Under the pieces are notes generated by a model, which ran no database searches, was not told the DNA's origin, and worked only from the letters and a program-made list of their open reading frames with translations. From assembly GCF_021654795.1 (NCBI RefSeq), contig NZ_AP025344.1:3782501-3846500 (forward strand): a stretch of DNA of 64,000 nt, read 5' to 3'. A program made the position numbers and the translations under genes. Shown here piece after piece: positions 9,073-17,249 of this stretch; the stretch's first letter is position 1, and every line of letters begins with the position of its first letter. This DNA is from Paenibacillus dendritiformis. GTDB lineage: Bacteria > Bacillota > Bacilli > Paenibacillales > Paenibacillaceae.

Positions 9073-9795
9073 ATGCAGGTCGATGTCATAGCTAGCGTCA
9101 ATGAAGCCAGATCGATTGAGCTGGCGAACCGGACGGTCATCGTCATCGACGTGCTCCGAGCGACAAGCACCATCATTACGGCGCTGGCGCATGGGGCATC
9201 CGGCATCCTGCCGGTCGAGACGGTGCAGCAGGCCAAGCAGGCTGCCCGTGACGGGGATATTACGGGAGGGGAGCGCAATTGCAAAAAAATACCGGGATTC
9301 GATGCCGGCAATTCTCCGTTCGAATATATTGGCGAGAACGTGTACGGGAAGCGTGTCGTGCTGACGACGTCGAACGGAACGCGGGCGATCCATAAGGCGG
9401 CAAAGGCGGACGTTATTTTGGCCGGAGCCTTTCTGAATGCGTCGGAATGCGCGCGAATTGCCTACCAGCTTCGCAAGGACATTGCGTTATTATGCGCCGG
9501 TATGCAGGATGAATTCGCCTTCGAGGACGGCCTGTGCGCCGGTCTTATCGTCGCCGAACTGTTCCGGCTTGGCAGCCAGGAACAGGAGATGCGCACAAAT
9601 GACCTGGGAAGCATTCTCGTCAGCGCCTATCGACACCATGCAGGAGACATTACGTCCGCGCTGCTCGGCTGCTCCGGCGGGATGCGTCTTGCCAAGCTGG
9701 GATATGCCAAGGATGTCGAATACTGCGCCGGCATCGACACGGTATCGGTCGTTCCGGTGTGGGTTCAGCAGATGATGCTTCCGTTCGCAACATAG
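9073..9795 (+). CDS. comB: 2-phosphosulfolactate phosphatase
   Basis: ComB removes phosphate from phosphosulfolactate, giving sulfolactate, the step after ComA. The 240 residues show VIVIDVLRATSTIITAL, a GGERNCKKIPGFDAGNSP motif, the stretch VVLTTSNGTRAIHKA and the end IDTVSVVPVW, as in the ComB/YitC family; the acidic metal-binding residues (IDVLRAT, EFAFEDGLCAG) are present. AAGGGGGGAGC precedes the ATG. Together with comA it forms a two-gene unit for sulfolactate synthesis; a dehydrogenase (ComC) is not in the window. Confidence 0.94.
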   Translation: MQVDVIASVNEARSIELANRTVIVIDVLRATSTIITALAHGASGILPVETVQQAKQAARDGDITGGERNCKKIPGFDAGNSPFEYIGENVYGKRVVLTTSNGTRAIHKAAKADVILAGAFLNASECARIAYQLRKDIALLCAGMQDEFAFEDGLCAGLIVAELFRLGSQEQEMRTNDLGSILVSAYRHHAGDITSALLGCSGGMRLAKLGYAKDVEYCAGIDTVSVVPVWVQQMMLPFAT

Positions 9796-9935
9796 GGCTC
9801 CCAGACTCATCATGATAAGCAACGTTCATTGTTCTAAACAGAGAAGGCTTGTTCATACAGTAAATAGAGGATGTTCACGACGTCCCCTTTTGATCAATTG
9901 GACGGACAAACTTTTCTTGTCGAGGAGCAATAATC

Positions 9936-10397
9936 ATGAATGGCGAATTGGTACTGGTTGTACTCATTGTTGTCGGACTGGTCAGCCGTTCCCCGATCAT
10001 TACGACGGCTGCATGCATCCTGCTTATCGTCAAGCTCGTACATCTGGAACGGTATCTGCCTGCCATCGAGCGGAGAGGGCTCGAATTGGGACTGCTGTTC
10101 CTGACGATAGCCGTCCTTGTCCCTTTCGCTGCCGAGCGGATCACGGCCGAACATCTATGGAGCACGCTCACATCTTGGCCAGGAATTATCGCGTTGGCCG
10201 GCGGGGCCATCGCCACATCCATGAACGGCCGGGGCCTGGAGCTGCTGAAAAATGATCCTCAGATGATCGTCGGCCTCGTGGCCGGTTCTCTGGTCGGGAT
10301 CGTTCTCTTGCGGGGCGTGCCGGTGGGGCCGCTAATGGCGGCCGGAATAACGGCTTTGCTCTTGACCATCAGCCGATGGATTATCGATAAGTTCTAG
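9936..10397 (+). CDS. DUF441 / UPF0756 family membrane protein
   Basis: A 153-residue hydrophobic protein with about four or five transmembrane segments, matching the widespread UPF0756 (DUF441) family. Features include the N-terminal [20 protein letters not shown] and the central [26 protein letters not shown] precedes the ATG. Function is unknown. It stands alone between comB and a convergent aspartokinase gene, ending at a shared hairpin terminator. Confidence 0.88.
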   Translation: MNGELVLVVLIVVGLVSRSPIITTAACILLIVKLVHLERYLPAIERRGLELGLLFLTIAVLVPFAAERITAEHLWSTLTSWPGIIALAGGAIATSMNGRGLELLKNDPQMIVGLVAGSLVGIVLLRGVPVGPLMAAGITALLLTISRWIIDKF

Positions 10398-10431
10398 CCG
10401 CTTCTCCCAACCCCTTGCGACAAATGACAAC

Positions 10432-10454
10432 AAGCCGGCCCATCGGACCGGCTT
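10432..10454. terminator. Bidirectional terminator between DUF441 gene and lysC
   Basis: A perfect 7-bp stem (AAGCCGG / CCGGCTT) with a 9-nt loop lies between the convergent genes. The plus-strand side is followed by a T-rich stretch ending in TTTTTTT at about 10472-10478; the minus side is moderately T-rich. The inner stem can extend with AACAAG / CTTGTT. Confidence 0.75.
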
Positions 10455-10477
10455 ATCTTGTTCATATCTTCCTTTTT

Positions 10478-11731
10478 TTATCTTCGTTCCTTTGGCCCGC
10501 CGACGAACGCTTCCTCGACGGCATCCAGCCCATATGAAGTGTGAAGCGCAGTAATAATATCGTTCAGCTTGGCATTCGACACGACGCAGGAGACTTTGAT
10601 TTCGGACGTGCTCACCATTTTAATGCTGACGCCCGTCTCCGAGATGACGCGGAACATTTGCGCCGCGACGCCAGGGTGGCTGACCATGCCTGCGCCGACG
10701 ATCGAGATTTTGACCAGGTCGGCCTCAGAGGTCACTTCACGGTAAGGAACCTCGCATCGGATGTTCTCCAGCACCTGAACAGCGCGGTCACGATCATGCA
10801 GGGCGGTGGTGAACGAGAAATCGGCTTCCCCGTTCGTTACCCCGCTCTGAACGATGATATCCACATCAATCTGTTCATCGGCAAGCGCGCCGAACATGCG
10901 GGCGAGAACCCCCGGAAGATCGGCTACGCCGAGAACACTGATGCGTGCCACATTTTTGTCATAGGCGATGCCGCTAACGACCACCCCTTGCTCCATCTTC
11001 GCTTCCTCCTTCACATAGGTCCCTTCATTGTAATTGAAGCTCGATCGCACGACGAGACAGACCCTGTTATGCTTCGCATATTCTACAGCCCGGGGGTGGA
11101 GAACCGCCGCCCCAAGGTTGGCCAGCTCCAGCATTTCATCGTATGAGATCTCCTTCAGTTTGCGCGCGCGGCGCACGATTCTCGGATCAGTAGAATAAAT
11201 CCCGTCGACATCCGTATAGATTTCGCATACATCGGCTTCGATTGCCGCAGCCAGCGCGACTGCCGTCGTATCGGATCCGCCGCGGCCGAGGGTCGTAATC
11301 TCTCCCTCCTCGGTCATGCCTTGGAAGCCGGCGACGATGACAATGTTCCCCGCTTTCAGCGCCGCATGCACACGTTCAGGAGCAATGTCCTTAATTCGCG
11401 CCTTTCCATGCATGTCGTCCGTCCGGAAGCCCGCTTGCCATCCGGTCATGGACATGGACGCATGGCCCAGCTTCTGGATGGCCATCGACAGCAGGGATAC
11501 CGAAATTTGCTCTCCCGTAGTCAGCAGCATATCCATCTCGCGGGCCGGCAGTTGATCGTTTACGCTTTTCGCTTGGTCAATCAAGTCATCCGTCGTATCC
11601 CCCATGGCAGATACAACGACAACACATTGGTGGCCTTCTAATTTTTTCTCTACGATCCGTTCGGCAACCCGCTTCATCCGTTCGACCGTGCCGACGGAGC
11701 TGCCTCCGAACTTCATAACGTATAGTGCCAC
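10478..11731 (-). CDS. lysC: Aspartate kinase (monofunctional, LysC type)
   Basis: Aspartokinase phosphorylates L-aspartate, the first step to lysine, diaminopimelate, threonine and methionine. The 417-residue product starts MALYVMKFGGSSVGTVERMK, with the KFGGSS nucleotide motif, TTLGRGGSDTTAVALAAA, and two C-terminal ACT regulatory domains (about 265-405). The GTG start follows GGGAGTGA. Diaminopimelate is needed for cell wall and dipicolinate for spores. No lysine riboswitch fits between the -10 box and the start (under 50 nt). An internal second start, as in LysC alpha/beta proteins, is possible but not shown. Confidence 0.95.
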   Translation of the reverse strand: MALYVMKFGGSSVGTVERMKRVAERIVEKKLEGHQCVVVVSAMGDTTDDLIDQAKSVNDQLPAREMDMLLTTGEQISVSLLSMAIQKLGHASMSMTGWQAGFRTDDMHGKARIKDIAPERVHAALKAGNIVIVAGFQGMTEEGEITTLGRGGSDTTAVALAAAIEADVCEIYTDVDGIYSTDPRIVRRARKLKEISYDEMLELANLGAAVLHPRAVEYAKHNRVCLVVRSSFNYNEGTYVKEEAKMEQGVVVSGIAYDKNVARISVLGVADLPGVLARMFGALADEQIDVDIIVQSGVTNGEADFSFTTALHDRDRAVQVLENIRCEVPYREVTSEADLVKISIVGAGMVSHPGVAAQMFRVISETGVSIKMVSTSEIKVSCVVSNAKLNDIITALHTSYGLDAVEEAFVGGPKERR

Positions 11732-11779
11732 GCTGACTCACTCCCACCCTCAATGGACTGTATCAATCATTAATTGCAT

Positions 11780-11785
11780 ATTATA
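11780..11785 (-). promoter_or_regulatory. -10 box of probable lysC promoter
   Basis: An extended -10 (TGCTATAAT on the minus strand) lies about 50 bp upstream of the lysC GTG. No good -35 is visible at the right distance, as is common for extended -10 promoters. The leader is too short for an L-box riboswitch. Confidence 0.5.
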
Positions 11786-11936
11786 GCACGTTTTTGGGCC
11801 GATGGAAGAAAAAAATACAACAATCACGGACGACTTGATGCCCTCTACCCTCCTTCGTTCGGATCGAGACAAACGATAAGAAAAATGCTCCATACATTCA
11901 GCATACTTCTACATGCTTATAGGGAGTCTCCCCTCT

Positions 11937-12195
11937 GCTCAGGAAGCTGGAATTTCCATACTCAAGTCGGACAGATGCCAAGGAAGCCAGACTTTCCTTA
12001 CTCGAGTCACATAGATCTCAGGAAGCTCGAATTTCCTCACTCGAGTCGCATAGATGCTCAGGAAGCTCGAATTTCCTCACTCGAGTCGCATAGATGCTCA
12101 GGAAGCTCGAATTTCCTCACTCGAGTCGCATAGATGCTCAGGAAGCTAGAATATTGTCACTCAAGTCGCAGTGATTCTCCGGGAGCTCAATATGC
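11937..12195. repeat. 40-bp tandem repeat, about 7 copies
   Basis: Seven units with a 39-40 bp period start near 11941, 11981, 12020, 12060, 12100, 12140 and 12180. The three central units are nearly identical and the outer ones diverge. Each central unit contains AGGAA...TTTCCT, able to form a small hairpin, and a CTCGAG palindrome. A 40-bp period is not a multiple of three, so a protein repeat is unlikely. It lies between lysC and the transposase-like gene. Confidence 0.9.
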
Positions 12196-12556
12196 TTGGG
12201 TGAAGCGCCCGATTATACAGTTCAGCTCCAGCCCTCCAGTTGCCCATACCGCGAATTTCAAAGGTGCTGAGGCAAGCTTGCGGCATCCATTATACGGAGG
12301 TGCCCGTCGTTTCTGTTCCCACTTTCAGCCTTATGCTCGATATCCCCGCCACTCAGGGGTCTCCGCTTCCTATTAAGGTATCTCCCATGCGCTCAGGTCC
12401 TTTCAAACGTAAAACCATTCGTTCAGATCGTTTTCATGCCTAAAAATTTCATTTCCTTATAAAGAGTCGGTGATCCCATAAAATTGAAGTGGTCATCCCG
12501 CAGTTAAATTCCGCATTTTTTGGGAAACTTCCGGAACCAACATCCCATTTACACGC
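12196..12556. other. Intergenic region with one dispersed repeat copy
   Basis: No convincing gene is seen: the open frames here lack ribosome sites and family resemblance. At 12329-12357, read on the minus strand, CCTGAG is followed by GGGGATATCGAGCATAAGG, one mismatch from the core of the repeat family found at 13722 and in the array at 46366-46682. Confidence 0.6.
12329..12357 (-). repeat. Dispersed repeat copy, left of transposase-like gene
   Basis: Minus-strand copy of the GGGGATATTGAGCATAAGG core (one mismatch), preceded by CCTGAG, as in the copy at 13722-13750. The two copies point away from each other and flank the transposase-like gene. Confidence 0.75.
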
Positions 12557-12606
12557 TTGATATGGAAACATATGTTTGGTATAATTCAGAATAGGAACAT
12601 TTGTTT
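12557..12606 (+). promoter_or_regulatory. Promoter of transposase-like gene with palindromic operator-like sites
   Basis: TTGATA (12557-12562), a 17-bp spacer and TATAAT (12580-12585) form a near-consensus SigA promoter with an extended TGG before the -10. The spacer holds a perfect 12-bp palindrome AAACATATGTTT (12566-12577), and GAACATTTGTTT follows at 12595-12606. Both are one or two mismatches from the Bacillus LexA/DinR site (GAAC-N4-GTTY), so SOS control is possible but unproven. Confidence 0.65.
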
Positions 12607-12634
12607 GCATTCATTTATAGGGGAGGCTGCCGTG

Positions 12635-13552
12635 ATGGTAGGCTGGTCGAATGTTGGAGGGTTACAAGAATTAATGAAGCAATTCCCTACAGAAGAATCA
12701 TGCATACCTGCCCTGTTTGGGCTGAAATGGCCACGCGGCTTTCGTTGTCCGAACTGCCGGCATACCCATGCGTATACGATCCGGACGCGGAGGCTTCCTC
12801 TCTATGAATGCAGCGACTGCCAGCATCAGACGTCCCTGACTGCCGGTACGATCATGGAAGGAAGCAGAACTTCCCTTCGGAAATGGATAGCTGCGATATG
12901 GCTTGTCTCTTGTCCCGCAGCAGGAATAAATGCTGTTCGGTTGAGCTCCATTATTCAAGTGACCTACAAAACGGCATGGGCGATGCTCCAAAAAATTCGA
13001 ACGGCAATTTGTTGTGCCGATGAACAAGAGCGGCTTGATCAGCGTGTGTTTGGCTTTATTGCCTTTAACGGCCCGCGCCAATATCCCAATATCGATCTCG
13101 GCCCGCGCGAGCAGCCGCTAATTGTGGCTGCCTCACTTGATTCAAATGGAGAGGAACGGCAATATAAAATGAAGCAGGTCAACCGGAAGCATATGTCCGG
13201 CAAGCTGCTGCTTCCTTGCGGCCGCGATCACTTTATCACCGAACACGTCTCCGCTCCGGAGTCCATGATCTCTATCATCCGCCAGCGCTTTCGGGTTAAG
13301 CGGAATAGTCCGGTCTATACTGTGTTCCGGCGTGCGCAGCGTTGGTTATGCGATACGTTCCGCGGGATAAGCGGCAAGTATCTGCAGAATTATCTGGATG
13401 AATTTTGTTACCGCGAAAATGCTGTCGCCCGCCATACGACAGGCTGGGAGCCATTGGCGGCAATTTGCTGTGCCGACAATGGAGCAAGACGCCGCTACTT
13501 GTGGAGAGCTGCCTCGTCTATAAGCCCCAACGGCTATTTTATAGCAGCCTAG
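12635..13552 (+). CDS. IS1595/ISXO2-like transposase relative, apparently lacking catalytic residues
   Basis: The 305-residue product has an N-terminal zinc ribbon (FRCPNCRHTHAYTI ... LYECSDCQHQTSLTAGTI), then LRKWIAAIWLV, and ends with GKYLQNYLDEFCYREN, the typical tail of IS1595/ISXO2 transposases. The DDE core looks lost: where the family has VDETYxGG the protein reads RVFGFIAFNG, and where the NxxEGFWS glutamate belongs it reads NSPVYTVFRR. The frame is nonetheless intact and has a good promoter and a GGGGAGG ribosome site before the ATG at 12635. It is either a degenerate element or a retained DNA-binding protein. No terminal inverted repeats typical of the IS were identified. Confidence 0.7.
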   Translation: MVGWSNVGGLQELMKQFPTEESCIPALFGLKWPRGFRCPNCRHTHAYTIRTRRLPLYECSDCQHQTSLTAGTIMEGSRTSLRKWIAAIWLVSCPAAGINAVRLSSIIQVTYKTAWAMLQKIRTAICCADEQERLDQRVFGFIAFNGPRQYPNIDLGPREQPLIVAASLDSNGEERQYKMKQVNRKHMSGKLLLPCGRDHFITEHVSAPESMISIIRQRFRVKRNSPVYTVFRRAQRWLCDTFRGISGKYLQNYLDEFCYRENAVARHTTGWEPLAAICCADNGARRRYLWRAASSISPNGYFIAA

Positions 13553-14064
13553 ATAGGAATTTGGATGGGTTATGCCTGACGGGAAGCAACCGAAGCAGAT
13601 AGCTCCATTTTTTGGTACCGTGGCTTATCCCAACATCTAGGCTTTCAGTTACGGAGCCTTCCTGAGTAATGGGGATAGCGGGACCAAGTAGAGGGTCTAG
13701 CGCACGGTAAAAACCCCGGTTCCTGAGGAGCGGGGATATTGAGCATAAGGGACTGAGTGTAAGGGACTGAGTGTAAGGGACTGAAGATAGGAGAAGGAAG
13801 CAGAAGGCAGCGAATTCCATCATCTCAGCACCGTTCATGGCAATGAATGAGGGATTTTGGGGCCTTCTCAGGCGTTAGTTAGCGGTGATGTTTTTCATAT
13901 TTTAGTTAACCCGGTAATCTTTTACCTCAATGCTAGGTAGAAGCCGCGACTGACTTACTGAATTCCTGAGCTACCGGGATACTCATCATAAGACTGCGAA
14001 GGATTGTACTAACCTGCGAATGAATGGCACGCCCAAGGTGACGCCTCTCCCAAGGCATATAAAT
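13553..14064. other. Intergenic region with degenerate dispersed repeat copies
   Basis: No gene is supported here. Besides the clear repeat copy at 13722-13787, CCTGAG followed by a GGGGATA-like stretch recurs in degenerate form near 13660-13680 and 13968-13995, suggesting an old array. Confidence 0.5.
13722..13787 (+). repeat. Dispersed repeat copy plus 14-bp mini-tandem, right of transposase-like gene
   Basis: CCTGAG, then GGGGATATTGAGCATAAGG (13732-13750), followed by about three copies of a 14-bp unit AAGGGACTGAGTGT (13747-13760, 13761-13774, then partial). The core is identical to the 58-bp array at 46 kb. Confidence 0.8.
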
Positions 14065-14093
14065 AGCCCCGGAAGCGGCAGGCTTTCGGGGCT
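14065..14093 (-). terminator. Terminator of efp
   Basis: A GC-rich hairpin (AGCCCCG / CGGGGCT with an inner GAAGC / GCTTT stem) lies 29 bp past the efp stop. The following minus-strand sequence ATTTATAT is only moderately T-rich. Confidence 0.6.
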
Positions 14094-14121
14094 GTGCGGA
14101 TTCGATTCGGGAATCCGGTAT

Positions 14122-14679
14122 TTAGGCGCGGGAAATGTACTTGCCTTCGCGCGTGTCGATCAGAAGGACGTCGCCTTCGTTGATGAACAGCGGCACTTGA
14201 ACGTTGAGGCCCGTTTCCAGGGTCGCGTTTTTCGTTGCGCCTGTTGCGGTGTTGCCTTTAACGCCTGGCTCTGTCTCGACGACTTTCAGCTCAACGCTGT
14301 TCGGGAGATTGATGCCGATAATTTCGCCTTGGTAGCTGACGATATGAACGATCATGTTATCTTTGAGGAAGTTCAGTTCCCATTCGAGTTGTTCCTTCGT
14401 CAGGTTGAACTGATCGTAGGTCTCATTATCCATGAACGTATATTCATCGCCGCTATTGTACAGGTACTGTACTTCGCGGTTATCGATTTGCGCCCTCGAG
14501 AGCGTCTCGCCCGCGCGGAATGTTTTTTCCACTGTGTTGCCGTTACGAAGGTTTTTCAGCTTGGAACGCACAAAAGCGGCGCCCTTACCCGGCTTCACAT
14601 GCTGGAAATCGAGGACCGTAAAAATATCTCCGTCCACTTCAACTGTCAATCCTGTCTTAAAATCGTTAACTGATATCAT
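14122..14679 (-). CDS. efp: Translation elongation factor P
   Basis: EF-P relieves ribosome stalling at consecutive prolines. The 185 residues have the three-domain EF-P layout and the conserved loop [12 protein letters not shown] with Lys32 at the position that is modified in many bacteria. The C-terminus has [14 protein letters not shown] and [12 protein letters not shown]. Standard length. It lies downstream of the M24 peptidase gene as in B. subtilis (yqhT-efp), separated by 83 bp. Confidence 0.98.
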   Translation of the reverse strand: MISVNDFKTGLTVEVDGDIFTVLDFQHVKPGKGAAFVRSKLKNLRNGNTVEKTFRAGETLSRAQIDNREVQYLYNSGDEYTFMDNETYDQFNLTKEQLEWELNFLKDNMIVHIVSYQGEIIGINLPNSVELKVVETEPGVKGNTATGATKNATLETGLNVQVPLFINEGDVLLIDTREGKYISRA

Positions 14680-14762
14680 TCGCTTGATTCCCTCCTACAA
14701 TTATGCAACCCAGATTCCTTGGACGGAGCAGATCCTTGCAGCTAGCTCTCAATCCTGTCCGA

Positions 14763-15839
14763 CTACATGTCCAATACGAGCAGTTCCTTGGTCGAATGAG
14801 TAATAATCTCGATTCCGCTGTCCGTAATGACAATATCATCCTCAATGCGCACCCCGCCGAAGCCTGGCAAATAGATGCCCGGCTCGACCGTTACGGTCAT
14901 GCCCGGGGTAAGCACATCATCGGACGAAGAGGCAAGACGGGGCATTTCATGAATTTCCATGCCTACGCCGTGCCCGGTGCTGTGCCCGAACTGATCGCCA
15001 TATCCATGGCGCTTGATAATATCGCGCGCCAACGCGTCGGCTTCCCGTCCCGTCATCCCTGGACGGATGTGAGCCAGCGCATTCAGCTGCGCTTCCAGTA
15101 CAATATTATAAATGTCCCGGTGTTTATCCGACGGAGTGCCGAGTACGACGGTCCGTGTCAGATCGGAACAGTAGCCGTTATACAATGCGCCGAAATCAAA
15201 TTTGATGAATTCGTTGCCTTGAATGACCCGTTCGCTCGCCACGCCGTGCGGAAGCGCCGAACGCTCCCCGGAAGCGACGATCGTATCGAACGAGCTGGAT
15301 GTGGCCCCATGCTTGCGCATGAAGAATTCCATTTCCAATGCGAGATCCTTCTCCCGCACGCCCGGCTTGATGAAGCCCAGAATGTGACTGAAGGTTTTGT
15401 CGGCCAGCTGGGCCGCTTCCCTCATTACCGCCAATTCCTCCGCGTCCTTGATCATCCGCAGATCTTCGACGAGTCTGCCGACCGGAACCATCCCGATCCC
15501 TTGGAGCTGCTCGCTGTAGGCGGCATAGGTGGAATAGGTCACGTGCTCCTGCTCGAAGCCGATTCGGGTCAAGCCGGCCTCCGACAGCAGCTGCTTCAGC
15601 GTGTCTGTCATTCTCGGCGCGTGCTCCACCACTTCCATATGCTTCGCCTGATCCGCCGCTTGCGTCGTGTAACGGAAATCCGTCATTAGAACCGCCCGCT
15701 CGGCTGAAATGAAGACATAGCCTGAAGATCCGGTAAATCCGGTCAAATAGGTCCGGTTAACCGCACTGGTCACAAGCAGTGCTTCCAAGCCGCGAGCTTC
15801 CATCGCTTCTCTTAACCGAGTAATGCGGTGTTGACTCAT
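14763..15839 (-). CDS. yqhT: M24 family aminopeptidase (Xaa-Pro peptidase, YqhT-like)
   Basis: A metal-dependent peptidase of the pita-bread fold that probably cleaves N-terminal residues before proline. The 358 residues comprise a creatinase-type N-domain (about 1-130) and a catalytic C-domain with the five metal ligands: the two Asp in DFGALYNGYCSDLTRTVVLG, His in GHGVGMEIHEMP, Glu in VEPGIYLP and Glu in VRIEDDIVIT. The ATG at 15839 lies 9 nt after AGGAG; two ATGs immediately upstream touch that site. It lies between aroQ and efp, as in Bacillus. Confidence 0.94.
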   Translation of the reverse strand: MSQHRITRLREAMEARGLEALLVTSAVNRTYLTGFTGSSGYVFISAERAVLMTDFRYTTQAADQAKHMEVVEHAPRMTDTLKQLLSEAGLTRIGFEQEHVTYSTYAAYSEQLQGIGMVPVGRLVEDLRMIKDAEELAVMREAAQLADKTFSHILGFIKPGVREKDLALEMEFFMRKHGATSSSFDTIVASGERSALPHGVASERVIQGNEFIKFDFGALYNGYCSDLTRTVVLGTPSDKHRDIYNIVLEAQLNALAHIRPGMTGREADALARDIIKRHGYGDQFGHSTGHGVGMEIHEMPRLASSSDDVLTPGMTVTVEPGIYLPGFGGVRIEDDIVITDSGIEIITHSTKELLVLDM

Positions 15840-15893
15840 TCTCATCATCTCCTGACATGGACTATTGTCAATCCGTTATTCCGGCCCGCCCGA

Positions 15894-16343
15894 TTATTCC
15901 CGCTTCACATCGCTTACGGCCTGATGAAGCGCCATTAGGCCCAACTCGTAGGACCTCGATCCGAATCCCGCAATCTGACCGAGGACAACCGGTGCGGTTA
16001 CCGACACATGCCGGAAGGCTTCCCTTTTATGTATGTTCGACATATGGACTTCAACTGTCGGGATGTTCACGGCGCTAATGGCGTCACGGAGCGCATAGCT
16101 ATAATGCGTCAGAGCGCCCGGATTAATCAGAATGCCGTCATGCGTACCGTAAGCGGCATGGATGCGATCGATCAGCTCGCCTTCATGATTGCTCTGGAAG
16201 GTCTCCAGCCGGACGCCCCATTCCTCCGCCATTCTCGTCAGCCTGCCCTCGATCGCCGCCAACGATTCGTCGCCATAGACGCCGGGCTCGCGAATGCCGA
16301 GCATGTTCAGATTCGGTCCGTTCAATAACAGATAGGAAGCCAA
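15894..16343 (-). CDS. aroQ: 3-dehydroquinate dehydratase, type II
   Basis: AroQ dehydrates 3-dehydroquinate to 3-dehydroshikimate in aromatic amino acid synthesis. The 149 residues contain [19 protein letters not shown], the [14 protein letters not shown] motif, [18 protein letters not shown] and [18 protein letters not shown], all family signatures including the catalytic Tyr and His. The start is probably the TTG at 16343, 8 nt after AAAGGGG; an in-frame GTG three codons upstream overlaps that site. Neighbour order (yqhR, aroQ, M24 peptidase, efp) matches B. subtilis. Confidence 0.95.
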   Translation of the reverse strand: MASYLLLNGPNLNMLGIREPGVYGDESLAAIEGRLTRMAEEWGVRLETFQSNHEGELIDRIHAAYGTHDGILINPGALTHYSYALRDAISAVNIPTVEVHMSNIHKREAFRHVSVTAPVVLGQIAGFGSRSYELGLMALHQAVSDVKRE

Positions 16344-16462
16344 GCCGCACACCCCTTTCCCCGTACACGATTACATGAGAATCCTCACGTATTTTAACAT
16401 ACGAAGCGGCAAATGAGAAGCGTAACCGCAAAGGAGAAGCTTACTTTCGGCCTGCTTGGGGA

Positions 16463-17059
16463 TTACATGACAGGCTGAGGCTGCCCGCGGTCGTCGGGTG
16501 CATCTCCGCCGCCGTCATTTTCTCCATTCCCCGGCGAATCCTGCGGTTCTCCTGACGCACCGGATTGATCTGCATCTTCGGGCTCTCGCTCCCGCTCCTC
16601 ATTGAATTCCGTCGCCACGGTGTAGCCGATGAACAGTCCCCACAGCAGCATCGTGCATGATTCTGTCCATATCGTATTCCATGTCGTGTGACGTACCGGC
16701 GGAACCAATCCCAGCAGCGGCCCGGGAGCGACGAACAGGATCACCCACCACACCAGGCCGAAGATGACGCCCGCCCAAGGACCGGGCACTTTGCGGAGCA
16801 GAAGCACGTACAGCAGCGCCGCCAGAATCGAGAAAACGATGAATGAGCCCAGGCCGAGAAGCTGGCCGTACCCCGTGGTCAAATAGGCATGCTTAAAATA
16901 CGGCTCGACCAAAAAACCGGGCACGATTATCGTAAAGTGAAAAATATAGCTTAGCCAATGCAATCCTCCCCATATCAATCCGGCAAAAAAACCGGTCAGC
17001 ACGCCGAACGTGAACGGATTCGTACGCTTTTGCTGCTTGCGGGTCTGACGTTCGTTCAT
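16463..17059 (-). CDS. yqhR: YqhR family membrane protein
   Basis: A 198-residue protein with four transmembrane segments (about 15-160) and an acidic, Gly/Asp-rich disordered C-terminal tail. GFFAGLIWGGLHWLSYIFHF and FKHAYLTTGYGQLLGLGSFI match YqhR of unknown function, found upstream of aroQ in Bacillus. The start is the ATG at 17059 behind AAAGGAGAG; the frame runs 29 codons further upstream without a better site. Divergent from yqhQ. Confidence 0.85.
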   Translation of the reverse strand: MNERQTRKQQKRTNPFTFGVLTGFFAGLIWGGLHWLSYIFHFTIIVPGFLVEPYFKHAYLTTGYGQLLGLGSFIVFSILAALLYVLLLRKVPGPWAGVIFGLVWWVILFVAPGPLLGLVPPVRHTTWNTIWTESCTMLLWGLFIGYTVATEFNEEREREPEDADQSGASGEPQDSPGNGENDGGGDAPDDRGQPQPVM

Positions 17060-17249
17060 AGCGATTGCTCTCCTTTCCTGAGACGACATATATGCGCTAG
17101 TATGCACCAATCGAGGAAGGGAGATTACAGAGTTCCGCAAAATCATGATGTGGAAAACGGTGTTGAAATTCGTTACAATAATATAACATTCCTATACATT
17201 AGTACTGACTGCACAACCGTTTTTGAATACATGAGGATGGTGAAAAAAT

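Noticed and set aside
11732..11800. Lysine riboswitch upstream of lysC
   Set aside because: The -10 box lies about 50 bp before the start codon, leaving no room for an L-box aptamer.
11774..12443. Small genes over the 40-bp repeat and after it
   Set aside because: No ribosome sites, no family resemblance; the 40-bp period is not compatible with a protein repeat.
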